Shown: piece after piece, positions 7,003 through 13,420 of the stretch
Position numbering within the stretch: the first letter of the stretch is position 1
Layout: every line of letters begins with the position of its first letter
Source of the DNA: a virus
DNA length: 42,263 nt
Reading direction: 5' to 3' (one strand)
IMG/VR virus record: IMGVR_UViG_3300018910_000035
Span: 1-42,263 of that record
The notes under the pieces: model-generated
What the model was told of the DNA's origin: nothing
What the model saw: only the letters and a program-made list of their open reading frames with translations
The model's database searches: none
Translations under genes and position numbers: made by a program

Positions 7003-7137
7003 ATGAAACAGGATTACAAGCCCGTTCTGCAGCAAGCCATTGATATATTTGATCGAAAATACGGGGAGAATGGCAGAATACACCTTATGTTTTGGTTACA
7101 AGACAACCTGATGAAAACCGTCGGCGGACGGAAATAG
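7003..7137 (+). CDS. Hypothetical small phage protein, 44 aa
   Basis: ATG 7003 follows GAAGGGGAA; the longer in-frame extension to 6946 overlaps the previous gene and lacks a ribosome site. The product is one predicted helical unit (VLQQAIDIFDRKYGENGRIHLMFWLQDNL). Not recognised. A terminator-like hairpin follows. Confidence 0.5.
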   Translation: MKQDYKPVLQQAIDIFDRKYGENGRIHLMFWLQDNLMKTVGGRK

Positions 7138-7161
7138 AATATGTCCTAGATGGAATACCTG

Positions 7162-7211
7162 CGGACACTGAACTTACAGCATATTGCTGTTTGTTTGGTG
7201 TCCGTTTTTTA
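7162..7211 (+). terminator. Two-tier intrinsic terminator
   Basis: Outer stem CGGACAC (7162-7168)/GTGTCCG (7198-7204) is followed by TTTTTT. An inner hairpin ACAGC-ATATT-GCTGT lies at 7176-7190. Probably separates the early genes from the small-basic-gene/ArpU group. Confidence 0.75.
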
Positions 7212-7251
7212 TTTTCCCCCGGTTGCATTCCTAGTGAAAGGAGAAACGGAC

Positions 7252-7380
7252 ATGAAACCCAATAAAAGAAAACGTTCTGAAAAAGCACAGGAGCGCTCTG
7301 AGAGCTTTTGGAGAGAAATCATGGGGCAAAACAAGCAGATTCTTAAAAGAGGCAAAGGCGGCGCTTATAAGCGCAAATAA
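7252..7380 (+). CDS. Small basic phage protein, 42 aa
   Basis: ATG 7252 follows AAAGGAG at 7 bases. The protein is very basic (KPNKRKRSEKAQ at the start, KRGKGGAYKRK at the end). Not recognised; charge suggests RNA or DNA binding. It lies between the terminator at 7162 and the ArpU-like regulator. Confidence 0.6.
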   Translation: MKPNKRKRSEKAQERSESFWREIMGQNKQILKRGKGGAYKRK

Positions 7381-7395
7381 AGGGAGGAATAAACC

Positions 7396-7836
7396 ATGCT
7401 ATTTCAATTACCCGAAATCGATAGAGAAGCGACGAAAAAGAAAATTGAAGCCATACTGGATAATTACAGGGTGGTTCTTCTGCAAGTGCCAGATAATCTG
7501 CTGCCAAAGATCACAGCGGGTTTTAACATCGTTCCACCGTCAAATACAAACGCGTTTCATTCATCTACCGAGGATACGGCCATCAAAAGAATTGAAATGG
7601 AACAGGAACGACATGCCTTTCTTTTAAAAATTCAAAAGGCTGTGAATCGATTGCCGGCCAATGAACGGCAGATCATCATCATGAGGTATATGTCACAGGA
7701 TCACCGTTTTGATTATGAAGTTTACAACGAAATCGGGTTAAGCCCGCGCACATACTTCCGGATAAAATCGCGTGCTTTTTACAATCTGGCTTTTGCATTG
7801 AAAGAAGAAGTGTATGTGAAGGGAAGTGCTTCATAA
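7396..7836 (+). CDS. ArpU-family late transcription regulator
   Basis: A 146-residue protein of the ArpU/RinA-like group, which activates late gene transcription in many Gram-positive phages. The C-terminal half has a sigma-region-4-like layout: VNRLPANERQIIIMRYM, then the recognition helix around EIGLSPRTYFRIKSRAF. It sits at the end of the early region, where these regulators normally lie. It overlaps the following recombinase by one base (TAATG), so the two are coupled. Binding site unknown; it should act upstream of the terminase genes. Confidence 0.8.
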   Translation: MLFQLPEIDREATKKKIEAILDNYRVVLLQVPDNLLPKITAGFNIVPPSNTNAFHSSTEDTAIKRIEMEQERHAFLLKIQKAVNRLPANERQIIIMRYMSQDHRFDYEVYNEIGLSPRTYFRIKSRAFYNLAFALKEEVYVKGSAS

Positions 7837-8378
7837 TGAATTTTGTGCAGCCTATCCGGGATATGGACCAGATTTATTATATAAAGAAATTCCTGAGAGA
7901 ACGGAGTGAAAGAAACTATCTGCTTTTCGTCACCGGCATAAACTCAGGCTTGCGTATATCCGATTTACTTCGTTTAAGAGTCCGCGACGCCAAACGAATG
8001 TACATCGATTTACGCGAGAAGAAGACCGGCAAGCAGAAACGGATCAAAATAAATAAGGCCCTAAAAAAGGCCCTGGCCGACTATATTAAAGATAGAGATG
8101 ACCAGGAATTTTTATTTAAGAGCCGTGAAGGGCTTAACAAACCAATCAGCAGAAGCACGGCATATAACATACTCAAAGAAGCTGCGGAATACGTGGGGCT
8201 TGATGGTATAGGCACGCATACTATGAGAAAAACGTTCGGTTATTGGCACTATAAAAAATTCAAGGACGTTGCTCTGCTGCAAGAGATATTTAACCATTCC
8301 AGCCCGGACGTGACGCTTAGATATATTGGGATTACTCAAGACACAATGGACCAAACAATGGACGCATTCAGCTTGTAA
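7836..8378 (+). CDS. Small second tyrosine recombinase (XerC/D-like)
   Basis: A 180-residue tyrosine recombinase consisting only of a catalytic domain: R40 in SGLRISDL, Lys near 63-66, H128-x-x-R131 in HTMRK, H154 in NHSSPD and Y163 in RYIGI. It lacks the N-terminal arm and core-binding domains of the integrase at 1-1065, so it is not a duplicate of it. Such proteins commonly follow ArpU in Bacillus phages. A role in genome or concatemer resolution is possible but unproven. A fragment of a close relative lies at 41407-41520. Confidence 0.85.
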   Translation: MNFVQPIRDMDQIYYIKKFLRERSERNYLLFVTGINSGLRISDLLRLRVRDAKRMYIDLREKKTGKQKRIKINKALKKALADYIKDRDDQEFLFKSREGLNKPISRSTAYNILKEAAEYVGLDGIGTHTMRKTFGYWHYKKFKDVALLQEIFNHSSPDVTLRYIGITQDTMDQTMDAFSL

Positions 8379-8379
8379 G

Positions 8380-8411
8380 CTCATCTGTTTTCAAAACGGA
8401 TGAGTTTTTTT
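8380..8411 (+). terminator. Intrinsic terminator after the small recombinase gene
   Basis: CTCATC (8380-8385) pairs with GATGAG (8399-8404), extended inward by TG/CG, and is followed by seven T. Marks the end of the early/middle transcript. Confidence 0.85.
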
Positions 8412-8750
8412 CTGCCTGTTTTAACGAACTAACCATAATGAGAAAGTGTCCGACTCATTTTGGCAAAATGGTATGAAACTATGCAGGACAAAGGGTTCCG
8501 CGTTTCTGTGAATTGGACACAATATAAGATATGGTTAATTCGTGGATAATGTGGATAAAGTTTGAAGGTCAAAACCCACCTAAAAAAGATAGTTGTAAGT
8601 GCAAAAAATGCCCACATTTCCATATCGTTGTGATATATTTAAGTTAGAATTTATTTGTTTTTAGCTTTACAGTTCACCTCAGAGGGAAAAGGTCATATGT
8701 ATAAACAATTAACTTTTTAGAAATGATTGTTGACTAAAGGGGTGAAGATA
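8412..8750. other. Gap of about 340 bp before the Panacea gene
   Basis: Composition becomes A/T-rich here and remains so to about 11.9 kb, the accessory island. The only coding signal seen is the broken small ORF at 8460-8647. No promoter could be fixed with confidence, though the following gene needs one. Confidence 0.5.
8460..8647 (+). pseudogene. Split small ORF with a Cys-rich C-terminal half
   Basis: Frame 1 (TTG 8460 to TAA 8549) reads KWYETMQDKGFRVSVNWTQ and ends. Frame 2 starts at the ATG overlapping that stop (8549) and ends at 8647 with CKCKKCPHFHIVV, a Cys/His cluster like half a zinc knuckle. Together they look like one 60-residue protein with a frameshift near 8545, or two coupled mini-genes joined by TAATG. 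Weak ribosome sites favour decay. Family not recognised. Confidence 0.4.
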
Positions 8751-9263
8751 ATGGCTGAAATTTTTGAATTTACAAGAGGGGGAAAAAGAATGTCTACTCT
8801 ACAAGAAACTAAAGTGGACATCAAAGAGGTTGCAAAGATGTTTCTGAGCTTAGAAAGCATGACGCATAAGAAATTACAAAAGCTTTGCTATTATGCTTAT
8901 TCTTGGCATCTTACGCTTTATGGAAAAAAACTTTTTGATAATCGTTTCGAAGCATGGGTTCATGGCCCAGTTTGTCCAGAATTATATCGAGAATACAAGC
9001 AATTTGGTTGGAATGAAATTGAAAAGACCGATCCAAGTGAATTTTTCTCTGTATATAATCATGAATATGAATTCATTAACCAAGTTTATCAATCATACGG
9101 CCATCTAAATGCTAATGAACTTGAGTATTTAACACATATCGAAGATCCTTGGAAAGAAGCAAGGGGAAATTTAGGTGAGTTAGAACCTTGTAACAATTAT
9201 ATTAATGATGATACTATTCGCAGTTATTATCAAAGAGTGATGGAAGATGCCCAAGGAGAATAA
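8751..9263 (+). CDS. Panacea-domain (DUF4065/SocA-like) antitoxin
   Basis: A 170-residue protein with the DUF4065 signature from about residue 40: MTHKKLQKLCYYAYSWHL, then FEAWVHGPVCPELY, and near the end LTHIEDPWKEARG. The Panacea domain is the shared antitoxin domain of PanAT toxin-antitoxin pairs, often found in prophages as anti-phage systems. ATG 8751 follows AAAGGGGTG. Its gene overlaps the next one by 17 bp, the usual arrangement for antitoxin and toxin. Classification is strong; its partner is inferred from the overlap. Confidence 0.85.
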   Translation: MAEIFEFTRGGKRMSTLQETKVDIKEVAKMFLSLESMTHKKLQKLCYYAYSWHLTLYGKKLFDNRFEAWVHGPVCPELYREYKQFGWNEIEKTDPSEFFSVYNHEYEFINQVYQSYGHLNANELEYLTHIEDPWKEARGNLGELEPCNNYINDDTIRSYYQRVMEDAQGE

Positions 9264-9903
9264 ATTAAATAAACCTTTAATACCTAAAGCTGCCATACCA
9301 GGCAATGCAAAAACCAATATTAGAATATTTCCCCAAAGGTCACAAGAGGAAATAAGACGGTTAAATCAAGAAAAGATTTATTTTTCATTTAAATTTTTGG
9401 ATTTAAAACACCCTGCATTTAACTGTGGGGAAGTAGAATCTTCGTGGTTTTTGCATTGCTTTGATAACTTTAAACATATTTCTGATCTGACTTTTAATGA
9501 ACTTGAACAACAAAGGCAACATTATGACTTACATAGACATGATTTTAATAAAACAACCCATCATTATAGTGAAAGTATTGCTGAAGAAATATTAGAACAA
9601 ATATCTCTTGAAAATATGATTCAATTTCGTTTGTCACTTTCAGGAGGGAGAGTGCACGGAATCAGGTATCATAATACTATTTATGTAATTTGGCTTGATC
9701 CATATCATAATATGAATTGGGATAGTAGGTATGGTCCTCCTAAGCATTACGAGACTCCAACTAGGCCATATGAAATCCTCCAACAACAAGTCAATTTACT
9801 GCATGATATTATAAGAGAAAAAGAGAAAGAAATAGCTTCAAAAGAAAACGATATTAAACATTTATTTGAAATGCTTGAAGAATGTGAAGATAGGCAGGCA
9901 TAA
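9247..9903 (+). CDS. Unrecognised partner of the Panacea antitoxin, candidate toxin
   Basis: A 218-residue protein starting inside the end of the Panacea gene. The core (residues 45-170) is globular and ends with RVHGIRYHNTIYVIWLDPYH. This strand-loop pattern, with a Trp-x-Asp-Pro-x-His turn, is one I associate with proteins encoded next to DUF4065 genes. Residues 175-218 form a charged coiled coil (LLHDIIREKEKEIASKENDI). No known toxin fold (Fic, ToxN, RelE, ribosyltransferase) could be recognised. Candidate PanT by position only. A terminator follows. Confidence 0.6.
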   Translation: MPKENKLNKPLIPKAAIPGNAKTNIRIFPQRSQEEIRRLNQEKIYFSFKFLDLKHPAFNCGEVESSWFLHCFDNFKHISDLTFNELEQQRQHYDLHRHDFNKTTHHYSESIAEEILEQISLENMIQFRLSLSGGRVHGIRYHNTIYVIWLDPYHNMNWDSRYGPPKHYETPTRPYEILQQQVNLLHDIIREKEKEIASKENDIKHLFEMLEECEDRQA

Positions 9904-9933
9904 TATAAATTTGAATTGTTAAAATATTTATTA

Positions 9934-9961
9934 GCGCTTTCCTAATGGACAGCGTTTTTTA
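9934..9961 (+). terminator. Terminator after the Panacea pair
   Basis: GCGCT-T-TCC / GGA-C-AGCGT with a TAAT loop is followed by a T-tract. It closes the toxin-antitoxin transcript. Confidence 0.75.
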
Positions 9962-9987
9962 TTTTATATAATGTTCATTCTTACTTT

Positions 9988-10015
9988 TGGCACAATTATG
10001 GCACAACGTTGGCAC
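9988..10015. repeat. Three TGGCAC repeats at 11-bp intervals
   Basis: TGGCAC starts at 9988, 9999 and 10010, each exactly 11 bp apart, so the same helix face. The spacers differ. May be a cooperative protein-binding site, for example for the toxin-antitoxin complex or the late regulator. Short motif, so chance is possible. Confidence 0.4.
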
Positions 10016-10125
10016 TCTGTTTTTGTTTAAACAATGTATTATGGTATTAAGAGAGTAGACAAATTTCATCGTCATAGTAACTTTCATAAGATAAGAAAAA
10101 TCAAAAAATGTCCCAATTTCAAAAG

Positions 10126-10147
10126 GCATCCTACGGGGTGCTTTTTT
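10126..10147 (+). terminator. Terminator at the left edge of membrane cassette 1
   Basis: GCATCC/GGGTGC stem is followed by six T. Nearly identical in sequence to the terminator at 10870, so cassette 1 is flanked by a direct repeat of about 24 bp. Confidence 0.75.
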
Positions 10148-10161
10148 ATGTTTAGAGGGGG

Positions 10162-10228
10162 AATCGTTCGACAAATTTCGCGAATTGTTCCATTGTCACT
10201 TTCTTTCACCGATAATAAGGTGGGAGGG
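10162..10228 (+). promoter_or_regulatory. Conserved leader with Spo0A-box-like site, cassette 1
   Basis: AATCGTTCGACAAATTTCGC (10162-10181) is identical to 11011-11030. Downstream similarity continues more loosely (TGTCA, CGAT-ATAA, GGGAGG). TTCGACA (10167-10173) is the complement of TGTCGAA, the consensus 0A box bound by Spo0A, and the wider context TTTGTCGAA fits too. The conservation is seen directly; control by Spo0A is inference. Confidence 0.55.
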
Positions 10229-10234
10229 TATGGA

Positions 10235-10870
10235 ATGAATTTTGAAACAAAATATTTAATACGATGGGGAATTCCAGGATGGATGCTTATATTTTGGATT
10301 ACAACTTTTTTTGTCTTAACTGAATTTGAAAATATTTTTTCACACTTTAATTTTTCTGATTTTGGAAAATTAGTAGGTGTGTTTATTTCTTTGGGGGTAT
10401 TCGGTATTGTTTTAGGCTATATAGTTCATCAACTATATTTTGTAGTAAACTGGGTTACGGATAAAGCGCGAATGTTTGAAAATGTCATTAAAGAAATAGA
10501 CAATTTCCCTAAACCAGATAATTGGGGTGGAAATAATAGAGTAGATTATTTTTATCTTGAATTTATTTGGCATAAAAATTTATTAGAACTCGAAGAGGAA
10601 AAACGTAATTATATTGTAGGTAGATATAGGTATCTTTTATCTACAGTTCATGGATTAGGCACTTTATTTTTAAGTCATTTTTTATCTTTTGTTTTTACAA
10701 TAGCAGCCGGATTATTGAAGTTTGGCAATTTAACACTTGAAGTTGATTTTTTGGCAATAGCACAAGGTGGAATAATGTTTGTTATTTTAGCGAGCTTTAA
10801 GTACTATTCAGAAAACTTGAACTACTTTCAGGGCCGCGTTTTAAATGCAATGTTAAAAGATGAAATCTAG
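10235..10870 (+). CDS. Membrane protein of unknown function, cassette 1
   Basis: A 211-residue protein with about four transmembrane helices: residues 13-30 (GWMLIFWITTFFVLTEF), 44-70 (LVGVFISLGVFGIVLGYIV), then a 60-residue hydrophilic segment, then two more helices around 145-175 and 183-200. ATG 10235 follows GGGAGGG at 6 bases; the longer open frame has no ribosome site. It is A/T-rich, flanked by duplicated terminators, and lies between early and late modules, so it is probably a moron gene. Superinfection exclusion or an abortive-infection membrane effector would fit, but nothing proves it. Confidence 0.7.
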   Translation: MNFETKYLIRWGIPGWMLIFWITTFFVLTEFENIFSHFNFSDFGKLVGVFISLGVFGIVLGYIVHQLYFVVNWVTDKARMFENVIKEIDNFPKPDNWGGNNRVDYFYLEFIWHKNLLELEEEKRNYIVGRYRYLLSTVHGLGTLFLSHFLSFVFTIAAGLLKFGNLTLEVDFLAIAQGGIMFVILASFKYYSENLNYFQGRVLNAMLKDEI

Positions 10871-10892
10871 CATCCTTCAGGGGTGCTTTTTT
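10870..10892 (+). terminator. Terminator after membrane cassette 1
   Basis: GCATCC (10870-10875)/GGGTGC (10881-10886) is followed by six T. The stem begins at the last base of the stop codon. Confidence 0.8.
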
Positions 10893-10902
10893 ATATTCTC
10901 TG

Positions 10903-10975
10903 TAAACCGGGTCCAGTGAATCTCAGATTAGACGATTGGCGGCTAATGAGGGCCTCTGAGTGTGGAGCCGGTTTA
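10903..10975. ncRNA. Possible structured RNA or stem-loop element after cassette 1
   Basis: Four nested perfect stems: TAAACCGG (10903)/CCGGTTTA (10968), TCCA (10912)/TGGA (10963), CTCAGA (10922)/TCTGAG (10955) and TTAG (10928)/CTAA (10943). They give one long bulged hairpin of 73 nt. It has no T-tract, so it is not a simple terminator, and it lies between the terminator of cassette 1 and the leader of cassette 2. Family unknown; it may be a small RNA, a leader structure or a DNA site that folds as single strand. Confidence 0.5.
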
Positions 10976-11010
10976 GAAAGATATAAGTTAGTGTTGAAAC
11001 TCTAAAAGAC

Positions 11011-11078
11011 AATCGTTCGACAAATTTCGCAAATGCTACCACTGTCATGTTTCCTGATCGATATAAATCTGGGAGGAG
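11011..11078 (+). promoter_or_regulatory. Conserved leader with Spo0A-box-like site, cassette 2
   Basis: Second copy of the 20-bp block seen at 10162, with TTCGACA (TGTCGAA on the other strand) at 11016-11022. A possible -10 TATAAA follows near 11062 and the ribosome site GGGAGGAG at 11071. Same spacing to the start codon, within a few bases, as in cassette 1. Confidence 0.55.
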
Positions 11079-11083
11079 ATTTA

Positions 11084-11842
11084 ATGACAGTTATAAAAAA
11101 GATATTGTTTTGTTTATGGTGTGTAATAAGAAAAACAATGATGTTTGTATTTATTCCATCCAGAAACTTTTCAGTCGTACTTATCCAGTCAATAACATGG
11201 GTACTTTTAGTTGGCATGTCTTTAGCTTGGATTCAGCGTTCAGCAAAAATTGTGGAGACTACGTTTTTTCTTTCCTATAATATTTTATTAGTTTCTTTGA
11301 TATATTGGGTTCTTACTTTTCAATCTTATCTAAAAAATAAAAAGGATAGACTATATCTAAAAGTGCCTAATCGAAAGCAATACATCCATGAAAATTCTAA
11401 AATAAATGACGTTATTGCAGAAATTGAAGCTTTGAAAAAATCTATCAATAATTGGGCAGGAATTAATAATAGAGACCTAGCTCTAGAAAGGTTAAAATTA
11501 TTAAGAATGTATTTTAAAGTTAGCTCTGGAAAAAAAGAAATAAAACTTTTAAATAATTCAATAGTCGCTGTAATCCTAGGAGTGTTTTCTTCAATTATTT
11601 TTAATAAAGATATAATGAATTACATTAAAGGAAATCATTTTAGGTTGGTAGATGAAAGTTTTATTAATTATGCTAATGGAATAACCTTGCTTTTAATTGG
11701 AATAATAATTGTAGGTAAGTTTTTGATAGAAAGTCATAGGTTTAATAAACAAAATGAGCTTTATGAAGATATTCTGAATAACCTTATTTTAGAGCACGAA
11801 GAAAAACCGGTTAAGACTGAAAATAATACTCCAGGCATCTAA
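11084..11842 (+). CDS. Membrane protein of unknown function, cassette 2
   Basis: A 252-residue protein with an architecture parallel to cassette 1 but no clear sequence identity. Two N-terminal helices (around VVLIQSITWVLLVGMSLAW and LSYNILLVSLIYWVLTF) precede a cytosolic segment of about 90 residues with a coiled-coil-like stretch (INDVIAEIEALKKSIN). Two C-terminal helices follow (SIVAVILGVFSSIIF and GITLLLIGIIIVGKFLI) and a charged tail. ATG 11084 follows GGGAGGAG. The same leader, topology and downstream RNA-like structure suggest the two cassettes are related in role. Function unknown. Confidence 0.7.
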   Translation: MTVIKKILFCLWCVIRKTMMFVFIPSRNFSVVLIQSITWVLLVGMSLAWIQRSAKIVETTFFLSYNILLVSLIYWVLTFQSYLKNKKDRLYLKVPNRKQYIHENSKINDVIAEIEALKKSINNWAGINNRDLALERLKLLRMYFKVSSGKKEIKLLNNSIVAVILGVFSSIIFNKDIMNYIKGNHFRLVDESFINYANGITLLLIGIIIVGKFLIESHRFNKQNELYEDILNNLILEHEEKPVKTENNTPGI

Positions 11843-11905
11843 CTAAGCGCCTGTCTAATGTAGTTCCAATCGGCGCTTAATTGCCTGAGATCTCAGTTTA
11901 GTTAG
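11839..11905. ncRNA. Possible three-way-junction RNA after cassette 2
   Basis: Outer stem CTAACTAA (11839-11846)/TTAGTTAG (11898-11905) encloses hairpin AGCGCC (11846)/GGCGCT (11872) and the perfect hairpin CTGAGATCTCAG (11885-11896). It starts at the stop codon of the membrane gene and is followed by a separate terminator at 11917. It occupies the same place relative to its gene as the element at 10903. Function unknown. Confidence 0.5.
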
Positions 11906-11916
11906 AATATTTACAT

Positions 11917-11946
11917 GCGCTTTCCCAAAAGGGAGGGCGTTTTTTA
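11917..11946 (+). terminator. Terminator ending the accessory island
   Basis: GCGCTTTCCC-AAAA-GGGAGGGCGT pairs with one mismatch and is followed by a T-tract. Its sequence style resembles the terminator at 9934. Confidence 0.75.
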
Positions 11947-11964
11947 TTTTAGGAGATGATCTAA

Positions 11965-12273
11965 ATGGAATCAAAATGCGAGCATTGCGGCGAAGTTCAC
12001 GGGGTTTTATTGCGGGAGGAAAAAAGGGAGAATGGCGTTGAAATAGGGTATATTCAATGCCCCGCTTGCCAACATAGGGCCGTGTTTTCTGTGACTACCC
12101 CACAAATTAGAGACCTCCAAAAGCGTATTAGAGGTGTAAAGAACCAATATGCGAAAGCCAAGAGGCTAAAGAAAGCCGAGCGCCTTTTGACAGAGTATTT
12201 CAATTTAAAGGAGCGTATTGGCCTACTTATGCAGCCTTTAGTCGAGCAAGCAAATGAAGAGCTGAATCAATAA
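11965..12273 (+). CDS. Zinc-ribbon phage protein, 102 aa
   Basis: The N-terminal half has two Cys pairs (CEHCGEVHG near residue 5, CPACQHR near 33), typical of a zinc ribbon. The C-terminal half is helical and basic (KRIRGVKNQYAKAKRLKKAER). It lies just upstream of the HNH gene, as in many HK97-like Bacillus phages. Function unknown; probably nucleic-acid binding. Confidence 0.7.
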   Translation: MESKCEHCGEVHGVLLREEKRENGVEIGYIQCPACQHRAVFSVTTPQIRDLQKRIRGVKNQYAKAKRLKKAERLLTEYFNLKERIGLLMQPLVEQANEELNQ

Positions 12274-12299
12274 GTGTTTGACACTGAAGGAGGATTACA

Positions 12300-12674
12300 A
12301 TGCCGCCTAAGCCATTAAGGGAGTGTAAGGCCCATGGATGCAAGACTCTTACCCGAGAAGGCTACTGCTCTGACCATAAGCACGTCAAGCAGGAGGAAAC
12401 GAAACATTACAACAAACATTCAAGAAACAAAACAATAACAAGTTTTTATAAATCAACTGAATGGAAACGAACAAGAGAACTTGTTTTGCTTCGAGACAAT
12501 CGTCTTTGCCAGCGATGCTTGAGAGAACATCGTTTCACGCATGCTGACATGGTTCATCATATTGTGGAGGTAAAGCAGGACTGGTCCAAGCGTTTAGACC
12601 TTTCGAATCTCGAAAGTCTTTGCAATGCCTGCCATAACAAGGTTCACGGCGATCGGAACAAGCTGATTAAGTAG
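12300..12674 (+). CDS. Phage HNH endonuclease (packaging-associated)
   Basis: A 124-residue HNH nuclease. N-terminal Cys/His residues (CKAHGCK, CSDHKH) precede the core CQRC near residue 65, the HH pair in MVHHIVEVK and the closing Asn and zinc ligands in ESLCNACHNKVHG. In cos-type siphoviruses this protein, next to P27 TerS and TerL, is needed for specific end cleavage (shown for HK97 gp74). Position directly upstream of terS supports that. Ribosome site GGAGG lies upstream of ATG 12300. Confidence 0.9.
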   Translation: MPPKPLRECKAHGCKTLTREGYCSDHKHVKQEETKHYNKHSRNKTITSFYKSTEWKRTRELVLLRDNRLCQRCLREHRFTHADMVHHIVEVKQDWSKRLDLSNLESLCNACHNKVHGDRNKLIK

Positions 12675-12904
12675 GGGTACCCCCCTATGAAAATCCTTGG
12701 GAAGCAACCGCCGCGGGAACGGCGCCCCCTCTTCTGCAAACAAACACCGCTTTTCAAAGTTCCCAAAAACAAAAAGAACCCTCCCGGCAAATTCGCCGAG
12801 AGGGCTTGATATGACTTGTTTCGTTGTTGCTTTCATCATAGCATGAGACTGAGAAAAAACAAGCGCGAAATTGCAATTTTTTTAAAGAAATGAGGTGAGA
12901 AAAG
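12675..12904. other. Non-coding gap between HNH and terS, candidate cos region
   Basis: 230 bp without a gene. It holds GGGGTACCCC (12674-12683), a GC-rich stretch 12700-12730 with CGCCG-CGGGAA-CGGCG able to form a hairpin, and an inverted repeat CCCTC-CCGGC/GCCG-AGAGGG near 12780-12806. On the minus strand that repeat is followed by a T-rich tract and could stop antisense transcription. cos sites of HNH-containing phages lie close to the terminase genes, so the packaging site may be here. The exact nick positions cannot be read by eye. Confidence 0.4.
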
Positions 12905-13420
12905 ATGCCGAGACCTGCAAAATCCGCAGCCCTTCAATTAATACAGGGCAATCCAAATAAAAAGAATACGAAAGAGCTTGCAGCCAGGGCTAAATATGAA
13001 AAAAAGATGAAAATGCGCTCTGAAAATATCAAACCACCTACTTGGCTGGATAAGGTGGCTAAAAAAGAATTTAAGCGGATTGCTGCTTTATTATCTGAGG
13101 TGGAAATTATGACGGAGGCGGATATCAGCATGTTAGCCGCCTACTGTAACGCCTATTCTCAGTACATCTCTATTACAAAAATTATTGAAGAAGACGGCAT
13201 CATGATCCATACAGAGGGCCAAGGTGAAAACGGGGAGCTGGTCAAGTTGATTGGAGAAGAGCATCCCCTCCTGAAACGACAGAAAAACTTCTATGATCAA
13301 ATGAAATCGGCTGCTAATGATTTCGGACTCACACCGTCTGCACGTGCCAAGCTCGCGATCACCAAGACCCAAGAAGAACGCGAAAAAACAGCAGCGGAAA
13401 AGGAGTTCAATAATGTATGA
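12905..13420 (+). CDS. terS: Terminase small subunit, P27 family
   Basis: A 171-residue P27-type small terminase. The N-terminus is typical (PRPAKSAALQLIQGNPNKKN), followed by the conserved core PTWLDKVAKKEFKRI and AYCNAYSQY, and the C-terminus DFGLTPSARAKLA. It binds the packaging site and brings DNA to the large subunit. It overlaps terL by 4 bp (ATGA). Confidence 0.9.
   Translation: MPRPAKSAALQLIQGNPNKKNTKELAARAKYEKKMKMRSENIKPPTWLDKVAKKEFKRIAALLSEVEIMTEADISMLAAYCNAYSQYISITKIIEEDGIMIHTEGQGENGELVKLIGEEHPLLKRQKNFYDQMKSAANDFGLTPSARAKLAITKTQEEREKTAAEKEFNNV

Larger units (their letters stand above)
9904..10234. other. Gap holding two terminators, a triple repeat and a conserved leader
   Basis: No gene. 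From left to right it holds a terminator (9934), three TGGCAC repeats (9988-10015), a second terminator (10126), and the leader with the TGTCGAA box (10162 onward) for the membrane protein at 10235. The interval 10034-10120 shows nothing recognisable. Confidence 0.7.

Noticed and set aside
11837-11908. Resemblance of the element after cassette 2 to an integron attC site (ATCTAAC at the left, GTTAGAA at the right)
   Set aside because: The right box misses one position of GTTRRRY, the element after cassette 1 lacks both boxes, and no integron integrase or attI-like site is present. The folding is noted as RNA-like structure instead.
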